64,000 nucleotides of DNA from Helichrysum umbraculigerum. Taxonomy: Eukaryota > Streptophyta > Magnoliopsida > Asterales > Asteraceae. The DNA lies in assembly GCA_949592205.1 (NCBI GenBank), contig CATIUR010000001.1, forward strand, positions 212,356,250 through 212,420,249. The letters are read 5' to 3'. Both the position numbers and the translations under genes were made by a program. Every line of letters starts with the position of its first letter. Within the stretch, counting starts at the first letter, position 1. This document shows positions 55,234 to 64,000 of the stretch, in pieces. Below the pieces are notes generated by a model, which was given only the letters and a program-made list of their open reading frames with translations, made no database searches and was not told the origin of the DNA.

Positions 55234-56358
55234 TAATCAATATACACAGCACAAGATTAATAGTAAACGACCTCTAAATGAGACGTTTATAAAAGGTTTC
55301 ATAAATAATAATCGTTTGAAAACCGTAGGTTTTCGTATACAAAAAGTAGTTCCCTAGAGTTCACGCGTATAGCGGGAGATTCTATTACATAATCGTAGTT
55401 ACAAAAGATAATGCCAAAGAATCTCCGTTAAATGCAGTTTGGAAATCATGCGACTCTAGCTAGTAGTCCTGGAGTGATCCTACTCCGTATGTGTACCTGA
55501 GATACAAAGCTAAAAAGTGTCAACCAAAAAGGTTGGTGAATCTCACAGGTTTAGTAATAAGTAAGTGTTATGAACCACAAGTATGTACCAGTATTGCTAT
55601 CAAGCAAAGTAAGTAAATCAGTTAATCAGTACAGTGCCATGAGCTCATAAGTTGAAGCTTGACCGTGTAGTGTGAAATGAATCACGTACCCCCGTGAGTG
55701 CTATCCGCACACTCATATGTAACAAATACTAATATGTCTGTTTCTACGTGTAAATCAGTACGTGGTGGCGCTACCACCCCAGACAGGGATTGTCAGTCCC
55801 AAATGGATCCATTTACTAGTACTCGCGCTTAAGACCATAACTAACAACTTACGATAAGGAGGCTTTCAGTGGATAAAAGTAACTCATGCGTTTGTTTGTA
55901 ATCAGTAATGTTTTCAGTTCAGTACATTGTGTTCATGCGTAAAACAGTTGCTAAGTATCTCACCCCAAAGTATAAAACAGTAAAAGTGGGGCTGTAAGAC
56001 TCACCTGAGTCGAGCAGGGGTAAATAGCAAGTAGTAGTAAATCAAGTAGGTTCTCCGAACCCGTAACCTTCTAGTGCCTAAACACGTAAGGTTAAGTAAG
56101 TAGATGTCTCGCAAGACCATCTAGGCTAGTTGTTCATACCCCGTTGTGTTTAACGTTGGTTCGTTCACGTTCGTGTCAGAGTATATACGGCCCGTTGGTG
56201 ATTTGTTATAATTAAGGTTTTATCGTTCATAACGCAATTTAGAGTATTGTAATAGAACAGTATGTTCTATGATGTTTGTTACGTCGTAGGGTATAAGTAT
56301 TGGAAGTTGTATAAGTTCGACACTTAGTGCAAAAATAGTTGAAGGTCTACTGCATTGT

Positions 56359-56725
56359 GCGACACTTCATAGCGTCACTTAAGGTTTAGGCGACACTTAG
56401 GAAGTGTCGCATAAAATCGCGAAATATAAGTTTAGGGCGTCACTTAGGGAAGTGACGCATAAGGTGGCGACACTTAGGCAGTGACGGTAACAAGTGTCGG
56501 TTTAAGGTTCTAGGCGTCACTAGAGTAGTGTCGGGCAAGAGTGTCGTATAAAATTAGATTTCGATCATAGGCGTCACTAAGGCAAGTGACGCTAGTAGTG
56601 ACGGATATTGAAAATGCGTCACTTAGGTAGTGACGGGAAAAGAGGGCTTATGCGACACTTAGTCAGTGTCGCACGAAGTGACGCGTATCTGGGTTCATCA
56701 GTGCGTCACTTACGTCTGATTGACG
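56359..56725 (-). repeat. Palindrome array in Tekay LTR
   Basis: GCGACACTT/AAGTGTCGC and GCGTCACTT/AAGTGACGC half-sites over 370 bp. 56390-56410 is identical to a palindrome of the solo LTR (23706-23726), although surrounding LTR sequence differs. Confidence 0.9.
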
Positions 56726-57554
56726 GATTTTGAGCCAAAAACATGTTTTCGGGTTTCCGTTTGGTCCGATTCTTTTACCCAACCCTTATATGAACATAAC
56801 AAGCCTATCAAAACCATAAACTAGTAAAAATGATCAAAAACGAGAGATGTCGGGATTTGTCGGAAACTTACAAAGTGTCGGATTGAAAATCCGAAAAGGT
56901 AGAAGTGTAGATCGTCGCGAGGTGGTCGTTTATTTCCAAAGGGGCTTGAAGATCCGAGGTCGTTTAGTATGTTTATTTTGCGATTTTTGTTGATTTTTGG
57001 TTTGTGGTTTTTGAGAGAAAAGAAAAGGAGGAGAGAGAGAGAGAATAAGGAATGAAAGAAAATGGGTGGAGGTGGGAGGTTAAATCCCCACTTTCGCCCC
57101 GCGTTCCCGCTCCGTGCGGTGTTCGTTTGCTCCGTCATTTAAACGTTAAATATTTATTTTACGCGTTTAATTATATTTATAAATCACAATCTTGTTCAAT
57201 GATTTATTTAACTTATTTCCTTAAACCTTTAATAGGTTAGATTAATTTTAATCACTTTTGTTTTTAAAATCGTGTACGTTTTATTCGAGTAGTACAAGTC
57301 AGTTATTAACTATTATAAAATAGCATTTCAGTTATAATTGCGTTATTTTAGTTTATAACATTTGTTCACCAACGTCCGTGTTAATCGAATAGAATTTCAT
57401 TCTATTTAAGTTGCGCACGATTTAATCAAATCGCAAAGTTGTATATATTAACCAACATATAATCCGATACATAAATTAGCCTAACACAGAACTAATTACA
57501 TGTATTAACAAAGAGTTAGGCGCTAATACTAGCCCTAATTTGGCGGTTGTTACA

Positions 57555-57569
57555 TTCTCCCCTTGTTAA
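57555..57569 (-). other. Tekay polypurine tract
   Basis: Sense TTAACAAGGGGAGAA directly before the 3' LTR; preceded by TTTCGGGACGAAATTCTT. Confidence 0.9.
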
Positions 57570-57587
57570 AAGAATTTCGTCCCGAAA

Positions 57588-60500
57588 TTAGCTTGATTGC
57601 ACGGTCGGTGCGTTGTCTGGGAAGAGATGTGGATATTTCTGTCGCATTTGGTCTTCCCGTTCCCAGGTGAACTCCGGGCCACGCCTAGAATTCCACCTGA
57701 CTTTCACGATGGGAATACGACTCTGTTTTAGTTGTTTGACCTCGCGGTCCATTATTTCCATAGGTTCCTCGACAAAATGAAGTTTATCATCGATCTGAAT
57801 TTCGTCGAGCGGTATAATCAGTGTCTCGTCAGACAGACATTTCTTAAGATTAGAAATGTGGAATGTGTTGTGAACGTTGCTAAGCTCAGCAGGAAGTTGT
57901 AGGCGGTATGCCACTGGACCAATCTTTTCAAGGATTTCGAATGGCCCGATGTATCTAGGGTTTAGTTTGCCTCGTTTTCCGAATCGAATGACACCTTTCC
58001 ACGGTGCCACTTTGAGAAGTACCTTGTCCCCAACTTGGAACTCAAGGTGTTTGCGTCTCACGTCAGCATAGCTTTTCTGACGATCACGCGCGGCTTTTAG
58101 TCGGTTTTGTATGCCGATGATCTTTTCAGTTGTTTCATGTATGATTTCTGGACCGGTGAGTTGTGTATCCCCCACCTCAGTCCAACAGATAGGTGACCGG
58201 CACTTACGACCGTACAGTGCCTCGAAGGGTGCAGCCTTTATGCTGGTGTGGTAACTGTTGTTGTACGAGAACTCGCACAACGGCAAGTGATTTTCCCAGT
58301 TTTTACCGAAGTCAACTACGCAGGCTCGTAGCATGTCTTCCAGTGTTTGTATGGTTCGTTCGCTCTGGCCATCGGTTTGAGGATGGTAAGCCGTACTCAT
58401 ATCCAGTCGAGTACCGAGAGATTTTTGCAGTGATTGCCAGAAGCGAGAAGTAAATCGAGCATCTCGGTCGGAGATGATTGAGATGGGTACGCCGTGTCTT
58501 GACACAATTTCTTTCAGATAGATCCGTGTCAAACGTTCCATCTTGTCGGTTTCTTTGATGGCTAGGAAATGAGCAGATTTAGTGAGTCGGTCGACGATCA
58601 CCCAAATGGTATCGCAACCGTTAGAAGTTTTCGGGAGTTTAGTAATGAAATCCATGGTGATCTGCTCCCATTTCCATTGTGGTATTTCGGGTTGTTGTAG
58701 CAAACCGGAAGGTTTCTGGTGTTCAGCTTTAACTTTGGAACAAGTAAGACACTTGCCAACATAGGTTGCAATGTCAGATTTCATGTTGGGCCACCAGTAC
58801 ATTTCCTTGATGCCGTGGTACATTTTGTCGGCACCGGGGTGTATAGAGTATTTAGACTTGTGAGCTTCATCCATCACCAAGTCTCTCAGGTTCCCAAAAC
58901 TTGGTAACCAGATTCGATTTGAGAAGTATTTGGCCCCGTTAGGTTTGGTTTCAAATTGTTTGTCCATGCCTCGCAAGGTCTCGTTTGTCAAGTTTTCTGG
59001 TTTGAGTGCTTCGAGTTGAGCGGTGAGAGTTTGATTGATGAGGTCGTTATGAATGGTCATACTAAGAGCTCGAACTCGAAGTGGTTTCACTCGTTCCTTT
59101 CGGCTTAAGGCATCGGCGACAACATTCGCCTTACCTGGATGATAGCGAATTTCGCAATCGTAATCAGTGAGCAACTCGACCCATCGACGTTGCCTCATGT
59201 TGAGATCCTTTTGATCGAAGATATGTTGGAGACTTTTATGGTCAGTAAAGATTGTACACTTGGTACCGTATAAGTAGTGTCTCCAGATTTTTAGAGCGAA
59301 TACAACAGCCCCCAACTCTAGGTCATGAGTTGTGTAGTTCTTTTCGTGGACCTTGAGTTGTCGAGAGGCGTAAGCGATGACTTTGTCTCGTTGCATCAGC
59401 ACGCAACCAAGACCTTGGTGTGAAGCATCACAGTATACCACGAAGTCATCGTTGCCTTCGGGTAAAGATAAGATAGGTGCACTGCAGAGTTTTTGTTTTA
59501 GTAGTTGAAAAGCTGACTCCTGTTGGTCAGTCCAATCGAACTTCTTTTCCTTTTGAGTCAGTGCAGTGAGAGGTAGGGCTATTTTCGAAAAATTCTCAAT
59601 GAACCGCCTGTAGTATCCGGCGAGTCCTAAGAATTGGCGTACCTCGGTCGGGGTTGTAGGTGCTTGCCAACATTTGATAGCCTCGATTTTTGAAGGATCG
59701 ACATGAATCCCTTGATTGTCAATGACGTGTCCAAGGAATTGAACGGTTTGCATCCAGAACTCACACTTAGAGAATTTGGCGTATAACTCTTCGTGTTTGA
59801 GCAGCTCTAGGATGGTTTTCAGGTGTTGCGCGTGTTCTTGTTCAGTACGTGAGTAAATCAAGATGTCATCGATAAAGACGATAACAAACTTGTCAAGGTA
59901 AGGTTTGCACACCCGATTCATAAGGTCCATGAATACAGCCGGTGCGTTGGTTAAGCCGAATGGCATCACTTGGAATTCATAATGCCCGTAGCGAGTTCGG
60001 AAAGCGGTTTTAGGAATATCTTCATCACGAACCCGGAGTTGGTGGTAGCCAGACCGTAGATCGATCTTTGAGTAAAAACTCGATCCCTGAAGTTGGTCGA
60101 ACAGGTCATCAATGCGAGGAAGTGGGTAACGGTTCTTGACAGTTAATTTGTTGAGTTCACGGTAGTCGATGCACATGCGGAAAGAACCGTCTTTCTTTTT
60201 CACAAACAGGACCGGAGCTCCCCAAGGTGAGGAACTTGGTCGAATAAATCCCTTGTCCAGGAGTTCCTGTAACTGAGTAGACAACTCCTGAAGTTCGGAT
60301 GGGGCTAATCGGTAAGGTGCTCGTGCCACGGGTGCTGCACCGGGCACAAGGTCAATAGAAAATTCGACTTGTCTAGGTGGCGGAAGGCCAGGCAAGTCTT
60401 CAGGAAAGACTTCTGGGAAGTCTCGAACGATAGGCACATCCTCAAGTCGCTTTCCCACCGACTTTTTCTCCATAACGTGTGCGAGGATTGCCTGGTACCC

Positions 60501-61997
60501 TTTTCTCAAGTATTTTCGGGTTCTCATGCAAGAAATGATATTTATTCTCGTCCCACCGGTCTCCCCTTGTATGCTCAAAGTTCCACCGGTGACGAGAGGA
60601 ATGCGTACAATTTTCTCGAAACAAACGATTTCGGCTCGGTGCTTGGATAACCAATCCATACCGACGATGATGTCAAAGCTGCCGATTTCGACAGGTATTA
60701 AGTCAATGGGAAAGAGCTCGTTAGCTAAGTTCAGAGTGCAATTAGGTATCACACTGTCGGCCTCAATAAGTTTTCCGTTTGCCAATTCTATAGTGTACTT
60801 AGAATCTAAGGCAATAGGTGTAGTGTCAAGTAGTTGATAGAACTCATCAGAAATAAAGCTTTTATCAGCACCAGTATCGAATAATACGGAAGCAGTCAAG
60901 TTGTTGAGAAGGAACGTACCCGTGACCACATTCGGGTCTTGACGGGCTTCCCCAGATTTCAGCACAAAAGCTCTTCCTCGAGCATTGTTGTTGTTCCTGT
61001 TGTTGTTGTTCAGTTTCGGGCAGTCTTTCTTGAAATGCCCCGTACCGTTGCACCCATAACAAGTCTTTGGTGCAGAGGCGTTGGTGTCAGTGGTGTTTGA
61101 TCTACAGTCCCTAGCCAAGTGTCCAAATCTCTTACACTTGCTACAGGGACACGAACCGAAGTGGTGTCGTTGGCACTTTGAGCAATAGGGCTTGGTTCCC
61201 TTGTACGCCCCCTTGTCATCAGTATTGGAGGTGTAGGCTTTAATGGTTTCAGGTTTCTTGTTTTGGTGGTTGTTGTGGTTGTCGGACCATTTTCTTTTGT
61301 TGCTGTTGGAGGATGGAGTGGGTGGTTCTGGGTCCTCATTCATGGCTAAAAGTTCATGGGCCAACCGGATGGCACCATGAAGAGTGGTTTGTTTTGATGA
61401 GGCGACATTTCCCCGGACAGGTTCCGGGAGGCCGCGGATATACTTCTTGATCTTTTCGGGTTCAGTACCCGCCATGGTTGGGCGAAGGACGGTGAGTTGT
61501 TGGAATCGGGTGGTGTATCCAACGATATCAGTTCCTTGCACTTTCAAGTTCCAGAACTCTTCGTCCAGCTTGTATAGTTGTTCGGCCGGGCAATACTCAT
61601 CGGTGAGCATTTTCTTTAGATCCTCCCAAGGGAGTAGATAAGCGGTATCAATACCCACAGACTGGGTATAGGAATTCCACCACGAGAGGGCACCATCTTC
61701 GAGGGTGCAGGTGGAGAATTTGACTTTATCGTCCTCCGCACATTTGCTGATGCGGAAAACGGATTCCATCTTTTCGAACCATCTGATAAGTCCGATGGCT
61801 CCTTCGGTCCCCTTGAAGCTCAAGGGTTTGCAGTTTTGGAAATCCTTGTATGAACAAGGTTTAGCAGCAGAGGTTTCAGCGGCATCGCTGTTTCTTGTGG
61901 AACCTGGTGGAGTATTCCGAGCTAAGGCTTCAGTAACAGCCTGAGTTATAAGAGAGGTAATCTGGGCATCGGTGTATGGTCGTGTCTTTGGCGGCAT
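57588..61997 (-). CDS. gag-pol: Tekay-type Gag-Pol polyprotein, intact
   Basis: 1469 codons, one open frame. Gag core 45-200 (GALSWWNSY, LTDEYCPAEQ); Cys/His cluster 272-283; zinc knuckles 285-298 and 313-326. Protease D374-T-G. RT about 560-740 with D646 and FIDD 708-711; RNase H D857, E894, D919, D962. Integrase zinc finger with C1083 and C1086; core D1116, D1177, E1213 (35 residues between the last two). A chromodomain-like segment occupies about 1408-1459 (VKVRWNSRRGPEFTWERE), followed by a 10-residue tail. The polyprotein would assemble particles in the cytoplasm, copy the RNA and integrate it; chromodomains of this clade are thought to guide insertion to heterochromatin. All catalytic residues that I can check are present. 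The start MPPKTR is shared with related Gags (MPPRR, MPPKR). Confidence 0.97.
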   Translation of the reverse strand: MPPKTRPYTDAQITSLITQAVTEALARNTPPGSTRNSDAAETSAAKPCSYKDFQNCKPLSFKGTEGAIGLIRWFEKMESVFRISKCAEDDKVKFSTCTLEDGALSWWNSYTQSVGIDTAYLLPWEDLKKMLTDEYCPAEQLYKLDEEFWNLKVQGTDIVGYTTRFQQLTVLRPTMAGTEPEKIKKYIRGLPEPVRGNVASSKQTTLHGAIRLAHELLAMNEDPEPPTPSSNSNKRKWSDNHNNHQNKKPETIKAYTSNTDDKGAYKGTKPYCSKCQRHHFGSCPCSKCKRFGHLARDCRSNTTDTNASAPKTCYGCNGTGHFKKDCPKLNNNNRNNNNARGRAFVLKSGEARQDPNVVTGTFLLNNLTASVLFDTGADKSFISDEFYQLLDTTPIALDSKYTIELANGKLIEADSVIPNCTLNLANELFPIDLIPVEIGSFDIIVGMDWLSKHRAEIVCFEKIVRIPLVTGGTLSIQGETGGTRINIISCMRTRKYLRKGYQAILAHVMEKKSVGKRLEDVPIVRDFPEVFPEDLPGLPPPRQVEFSIDLVPGAAPVARAPYRLAPSELQELSTQLQELLDKGFIRPSSSPWGAPVLFVKKKDGSFRMCIDYRELNKLTVKNRYPLPRIDDLFDQLQGSSFYSKIDLRSGYHQLRVRDEDIPKTAFRTRYGHYEFQVMPFGLTNAPAVFMDLMNRVCKPYLDKFVIVFIDDILIYSRTEQEHAQHLKTILELLKHEELYAKFSKCEFWMQTVQFLGHVIDNQGIHVDPSKIEAIKCWQAPTTPTEVRQFLGLAGYYRRFIENFSKIALPLTALTQKEKKFDWTDQQESAFQLLKQKLCSAPILSLPEGNDDFVVYCDASHQGLGCVLMQRDKVIAYASRQLKVHEKNYTTHDLELGAVVFALKIWRHYLYGTKCTIFTDHKSLQHIFDQKDLNMRQRRWVELLTDYDCEIRYHPGKANVVADALSRKERVKPLRVRALSMTIHNDLINQTLTAQLEALKPENLTNETLRGMDKQFETKPNGAKYFSNRIWLPSFGNLRDLVMDEAHKSKYSIHPGADKMYHGIKEMYWWPNMKSDIATYVGKCLTCSKVKAEHQKPSGLLQQPEIPQWKWEQITMDFITKLPKTSNGCDTIWVIVDRLTKSAHFLAIKETDKMERLTRIYLKEIVSRHGVPISIISDRDARFTSRFWQSLQKSLGTRLDMSTAYHPQTDGQSERTIQTLEDMLRACVVDFGKNWENHLPLCEFSYNNSYHTSIKAAPFEALYGRKCRSPICWTEVGDTQLTGPEIIHETTEKIIGIQNRLKAARDRQKSYADVRRKHLEFQVGDKVLLKVAPWKGVIRFGKRGKLNPRYIGPFEILEKIGPVAYRLQLPAELSNVHNTFHISNLKKCLSDETLIIPLDEIQIDDKLHFVEEPMEIMDREVKQLKQSRIPIVKVRWNSRRGPEFTWEREDQMRQKYPHLFPDNAPTVQSS

Positions 61998-62282
61998 GAT
62001 TCTTCAATAAAAGAAATGAAGATACATGAGATTTTTGTAAGAGAAATTGCATTTATTTCAGATGTACATGTATAAAGATGGTAATACATAACATCAATAT
62101 GAAAAAGGATTATGGCAATTAATATGAGTTGAAACAGCAAGAAATACTTGATAGATGATACGAGTTCAAAGGTTACATCCTACAGATGTATTACAAAAGG
62201 TGTCGGGAATTATTACATCCGACTGAAACATAGAGTAGTGCTTAGATAGTTACTAGATTACAGGATAAAGACTACACTAGTT
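61998..62282 (-). other. Spacer between ORF0 and gag-pol
   Basis: 285 bases. Directly upstream of the gag ATG the sense strand has a TTTCTTTTATTGAAG-like stretch, conserved in O2 (TTTCTTTTCCTAAG), which could serve as a splice acceptor or initiation context. The block CTCATGTATCTTCATTTC is shared by both elements. Confidence 0.5.
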
Positions 62283-62768
62283 TTAACGTAGATTAATTTG
62301 TTCCATCATCGTGACAAGACGGTCCACAGTGTTTGCAAGTCTGCTAGCTTGTCGGGCGTTGTCTTCGGCTAGTGCTAGTCGTTGTGTTAGTCCGCGCGCA
62401 TACTCTTCTGCCTCAAGTGAGCGCTGCACACATTCATCCATCCTTTGTTGCAGAAGGGCATTTTCCACCCTTATTTCTATAATTTGGTTGCGAAGGACAT
62501 CCATGTTGTTGTTTGTGGTTTCTAGGTCGTCGGAGACTTCTTCTATGCGTTCGAGGGATGTAAGTCTCCAGTTTTCGTTTGTTTCCTGCAACACGACATC
62601 CAGGGTGCGAAGTCGTTGCTCGTGTTGGTTCACCCTAGCGGCTAAGGCCGGCAAGGTAGAGTGAGTGGAGTACGGGCCAGCTTGAGGCAACCTAGCGTTC
62701 CTCCTTGCTACCCTTGGGTTCTGCGACCCGGATTGAGAACGAGATGAATTGGATGGGATGTTTGCCAT
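62283..62768 (-). CDS. Upstream ORF0, coiled-coil protein of unknown function
   Basis: 161 codons starting MANIPSNSSRSQSG, between leader and gag, in its own open frame. N-terminal 40 residues Ser/Arg/Pro-rich and basic; then PALAARVNQHEQRLRTLD, matched in the O2 ORF0 (PVLAARLHRHEERLESLE); residues ~50-161 have near-continuous heptads of Leu/Val/Ile/Met with charged residues, a likely coiled coil. No zinc knuckle or enzyme motif. It is not a piece of the standard Gag, which starts downstream at 61997. Possible roles are a nucleic-acid chaperone, capsid partner or translation regulator; none can be shown. Conservation of position and motif in at least two elements supports it being real. Confidence 0.75.
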   Translation of the reverse strand: MANIPSNSSRSQSGSQNPRVARRNARLPQAGPYSTHSTLPALAARVNQHEQRLRTLDVVLQETNENWRLTSLERIEEVSDDLETTNNNMDVLRNQIIEIRVENALLQQRMDECVQRSLEAEEYARGLTQRLALAEDNARQASRLANTVDRLVTMMEQINLR

Positions 62769-62819
62769 TTCTGAGACAAAGCGTTAGTAAGATGAGGCTA
62801 ATATATATACATATATCAT

Positions 62820-63072
62820 AACCAGCCTAGTGTCTAGCACGTATCAAGTAATGGTCCGGTTCTCTCGTAGTCAGAGTCAACTATCGTATCCCTGTTCAAC
62901 ATAATTATTTCAGATCTTACATCATCTTTCCTTAATTATACATAGTTGATCAAGCTATGTTAAATTAAAGTTGTATGCTGTAATTCCTGAACTAGTCATG
63001 TCTAATAAGAGAATACTGCCTAACAGTCATAGTCTAGGCCCACTAAATGCAACCTAGTTCACTATAACCTTA
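62820..63072 (-). other. Tekay leader
   Basis: Untranslated leader next to the primer site, strongly similar to those of O2, the tandem copy and O1. Candidate packaging/dimerisation region. Confidence 0.6.
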
Positions 63073-63085
63073 GGCTCTGATACCA
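63073..63085 (-). other. Tekay primer-binding site (tRNA-iMet)
   Basis: Sense TGGTATCAGAGCC three bases from the 5' LTR end at 63089. Confidence 0.95.
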
Positions 63086-63088
63086 ATC

Positions 63089-64000
63089 TGTAACACCCCC
63101 AAATTTAACGGTTTGCGGAAGCATACATTGGGTGTTACTAATCAATATACACAGCACAAGATTAATAGTAAACGACCTCTAAATGAGACGTTTATAAAAG
63201 GTTTCATAAATAATAATCGTTTGAAAACCGTAGGTTTTCGTATACAAAAAGTAGTTCCCTAGAGTTCACGCGTATAGCGGGAGATTCTATTACATAATCG
63301 TAGTTACAAAAGATAATGCCAAAGAATCTCCGTTAAATGCAGTTTGGAAATCATGCGACTCTAGCTAGTAGTCCTGGAGTGATCCTACTCCGTATGTGTA
63401 CCTGAGATACAAAGCTAAAAAGTGTCAACCAAAAAGGTTGGTGAATCTCACAGGTTTAGTAATAAGTAAGTGTTATGAACCACAAGTATGTACCAGTATT
63501 GCTATCAAGCAAAGTAAGTAAATCAGTTAATCAGTACAGTGCCATGAGCTCATAAGTTGAAGCTTGACCGTGTAGTGTGAAATGAATCACGTACCCCCGT
63601 GAGTGCTATCCGCACACTCATATGTAACAAATACTAATATGTCTGTTTCTACGTGTAAATCAGTACGTGGTGGCGCTACCACCCCAGACAGGGATTGTCA
63701 GTCCCAAATGGATCCATTTACTAGTACTCGCGCTTAAGACCATAACTAACAACTTACGATAAGGAGGCTTTCAGTGGATAAAAGTAACTCATGCGTTTGT
63801 TTGTAATCAGTAATGTTTTCAGTTCAGTACATTGTGTTCATGCGTAAAACAGTTGCTAAGTATCTCACCCCAAAGTATAAAACAGTAAAAGTGGGGCTGT
63901 AAGACTCACCTGAGTCGAGCAGGGGTAAATAGCAAGTAGTAGTAAATCAAGTAGGTTCTCCGAACCCGTAACCTTCTAGTGCCTAAACACGTAAGGTTAA
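63089..64000 (-). repeat. Tekay 5' LTR, partial at window edge
   Basis: Reads the same as 55184-56095 with no difference that I could see. About 1.46 kb more should follow outside the window. Confidence 0.95.

Larger units (their letters stand above)
55184..57554 (-). repeat. Tekay 3' LTR (2371 bp)
   Basis: TGTAACACCCCC...GGCGGTTGTTACA on the plus strand. Terminal stem-loop 55185-55233, palindrome array 56359-56725, promoter-like block 57114-57145 (sense CAAACGAACACCGCACGG). Confidence 0.95.
55184..64000 (-). mobile_element. Young autonomous Tekay-type chromovirus, 5' LTR runs off window
   Basis: 3' LTR 55184-57554, PPT 57555-57569, unbroken gag-pol 57588-61997, ORF0 62283-62768, leader, primer site 63073-63085, 5' LTR from 63089. 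The two LTRs appear identical over the ~910 bp comparable in the window, so insertion was very recent. Left flank TACAA (55179-55183) is the presumed TSD. This is the only element here with a complete Ty3/Gypsy polymerase. Confidence 0.95.

Noticed and set aside
57877..60837. Plus-strand ORFs of 60-103 codons opposite the Tekay gag-pol
   Set aside because: Antisense shadows of a strongly supported 1469-codon frame.

Overview
The window is plant nuclear DNA made almost entirely of nested LTR retrotransposons. I see no confident host gene, and no tRNA or rRNA gene. The evidence is long LTRs bounded by TG...CA, primer-binding sites for initiator-Met tRNA (and one tRNA-Asp type), polypurine tracts, 5-bp target-site duplications (TSDs), and Copia and Gypsy gag/pol proteins. 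The protein style suggests a eudicot, most likely Asteraceae (daisy family). That assignment rests on remembered family resemblance, not a search.

Layout from left to right. (1) 1-13329, minus strand: a Sirevirus-like Copia element with 5' LTR, PBS, gag (one in-frame stop), an open pol, and downstream a third ORF that reads as at least six exons with GT-AG introns; it runs off the left edge. (2) 13330-19580, minus: a gag-only Gypsy element ('GAG1') whose left LTR was entered by the Copia element. GAG1 itself sits in the 5' LTR of (3) an older plus-strand gag-only Gypsy element ('O1'; 19581-22144 and 47708-51283). (4) Inside O1 lies a minus-strand Tekay-type chromovirus array ('O2'): a truncated 5' internal end (22145-25318, itself holding a solo LTR), an LTR (25319-28965, holding a solo Copia LTR), a decayed internal region (28966-44657) and a second LTR (44658-47707). 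(5) Inside the O2 gag lies a complete plus-strand Athila/Tat-like non-autonomous element (32523-42406, TSD TACCG). (6) 51284-55183 is non-LTR intergenic DNA with several MITE-like elements. (7) 55184-64000+, minus: a young Tekay-type element with one open 1469-codon gag-pol and a coiled-coil ORF upstream of gag; its two LTRs look identical over the roughly 900 bp that can be compared.

How the parts relate: the open Tekay element is the only potential Ty3/Gypsy polymerase donor here. The gag-only elements O1 and GAG1 share its tRNA-Met PBS, and O1 shares most of its leader, so mobilisation in trans is plausible. Insertion order is readable: O1 is oldest, then O2 and GAG1, then the Athila-like element and the solo LTRs; the Copia element entered after GAG1, and the right-hand Tekay element is very recent.

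Most interesting structure: every LTR family here carries its own short-palindrome array, built on different core words (GCGACACT/AGTGTCGC; AGCCGAACGGCT; CCGTATACGG; GCGAGT/ACTCGC in the Copia). The Gypsy LTRs also end in a 9-bp stem-loop whose paired bases co-vary between families (GTAACACCC/GGGTGTTAC, GTCACACCC/GGGTGTGAC, GTCGCACCC/GGGTGCGAC) around a constant GCTTCCGC loop. The spliced third ORF of the Copia element is the other candidate for something new.
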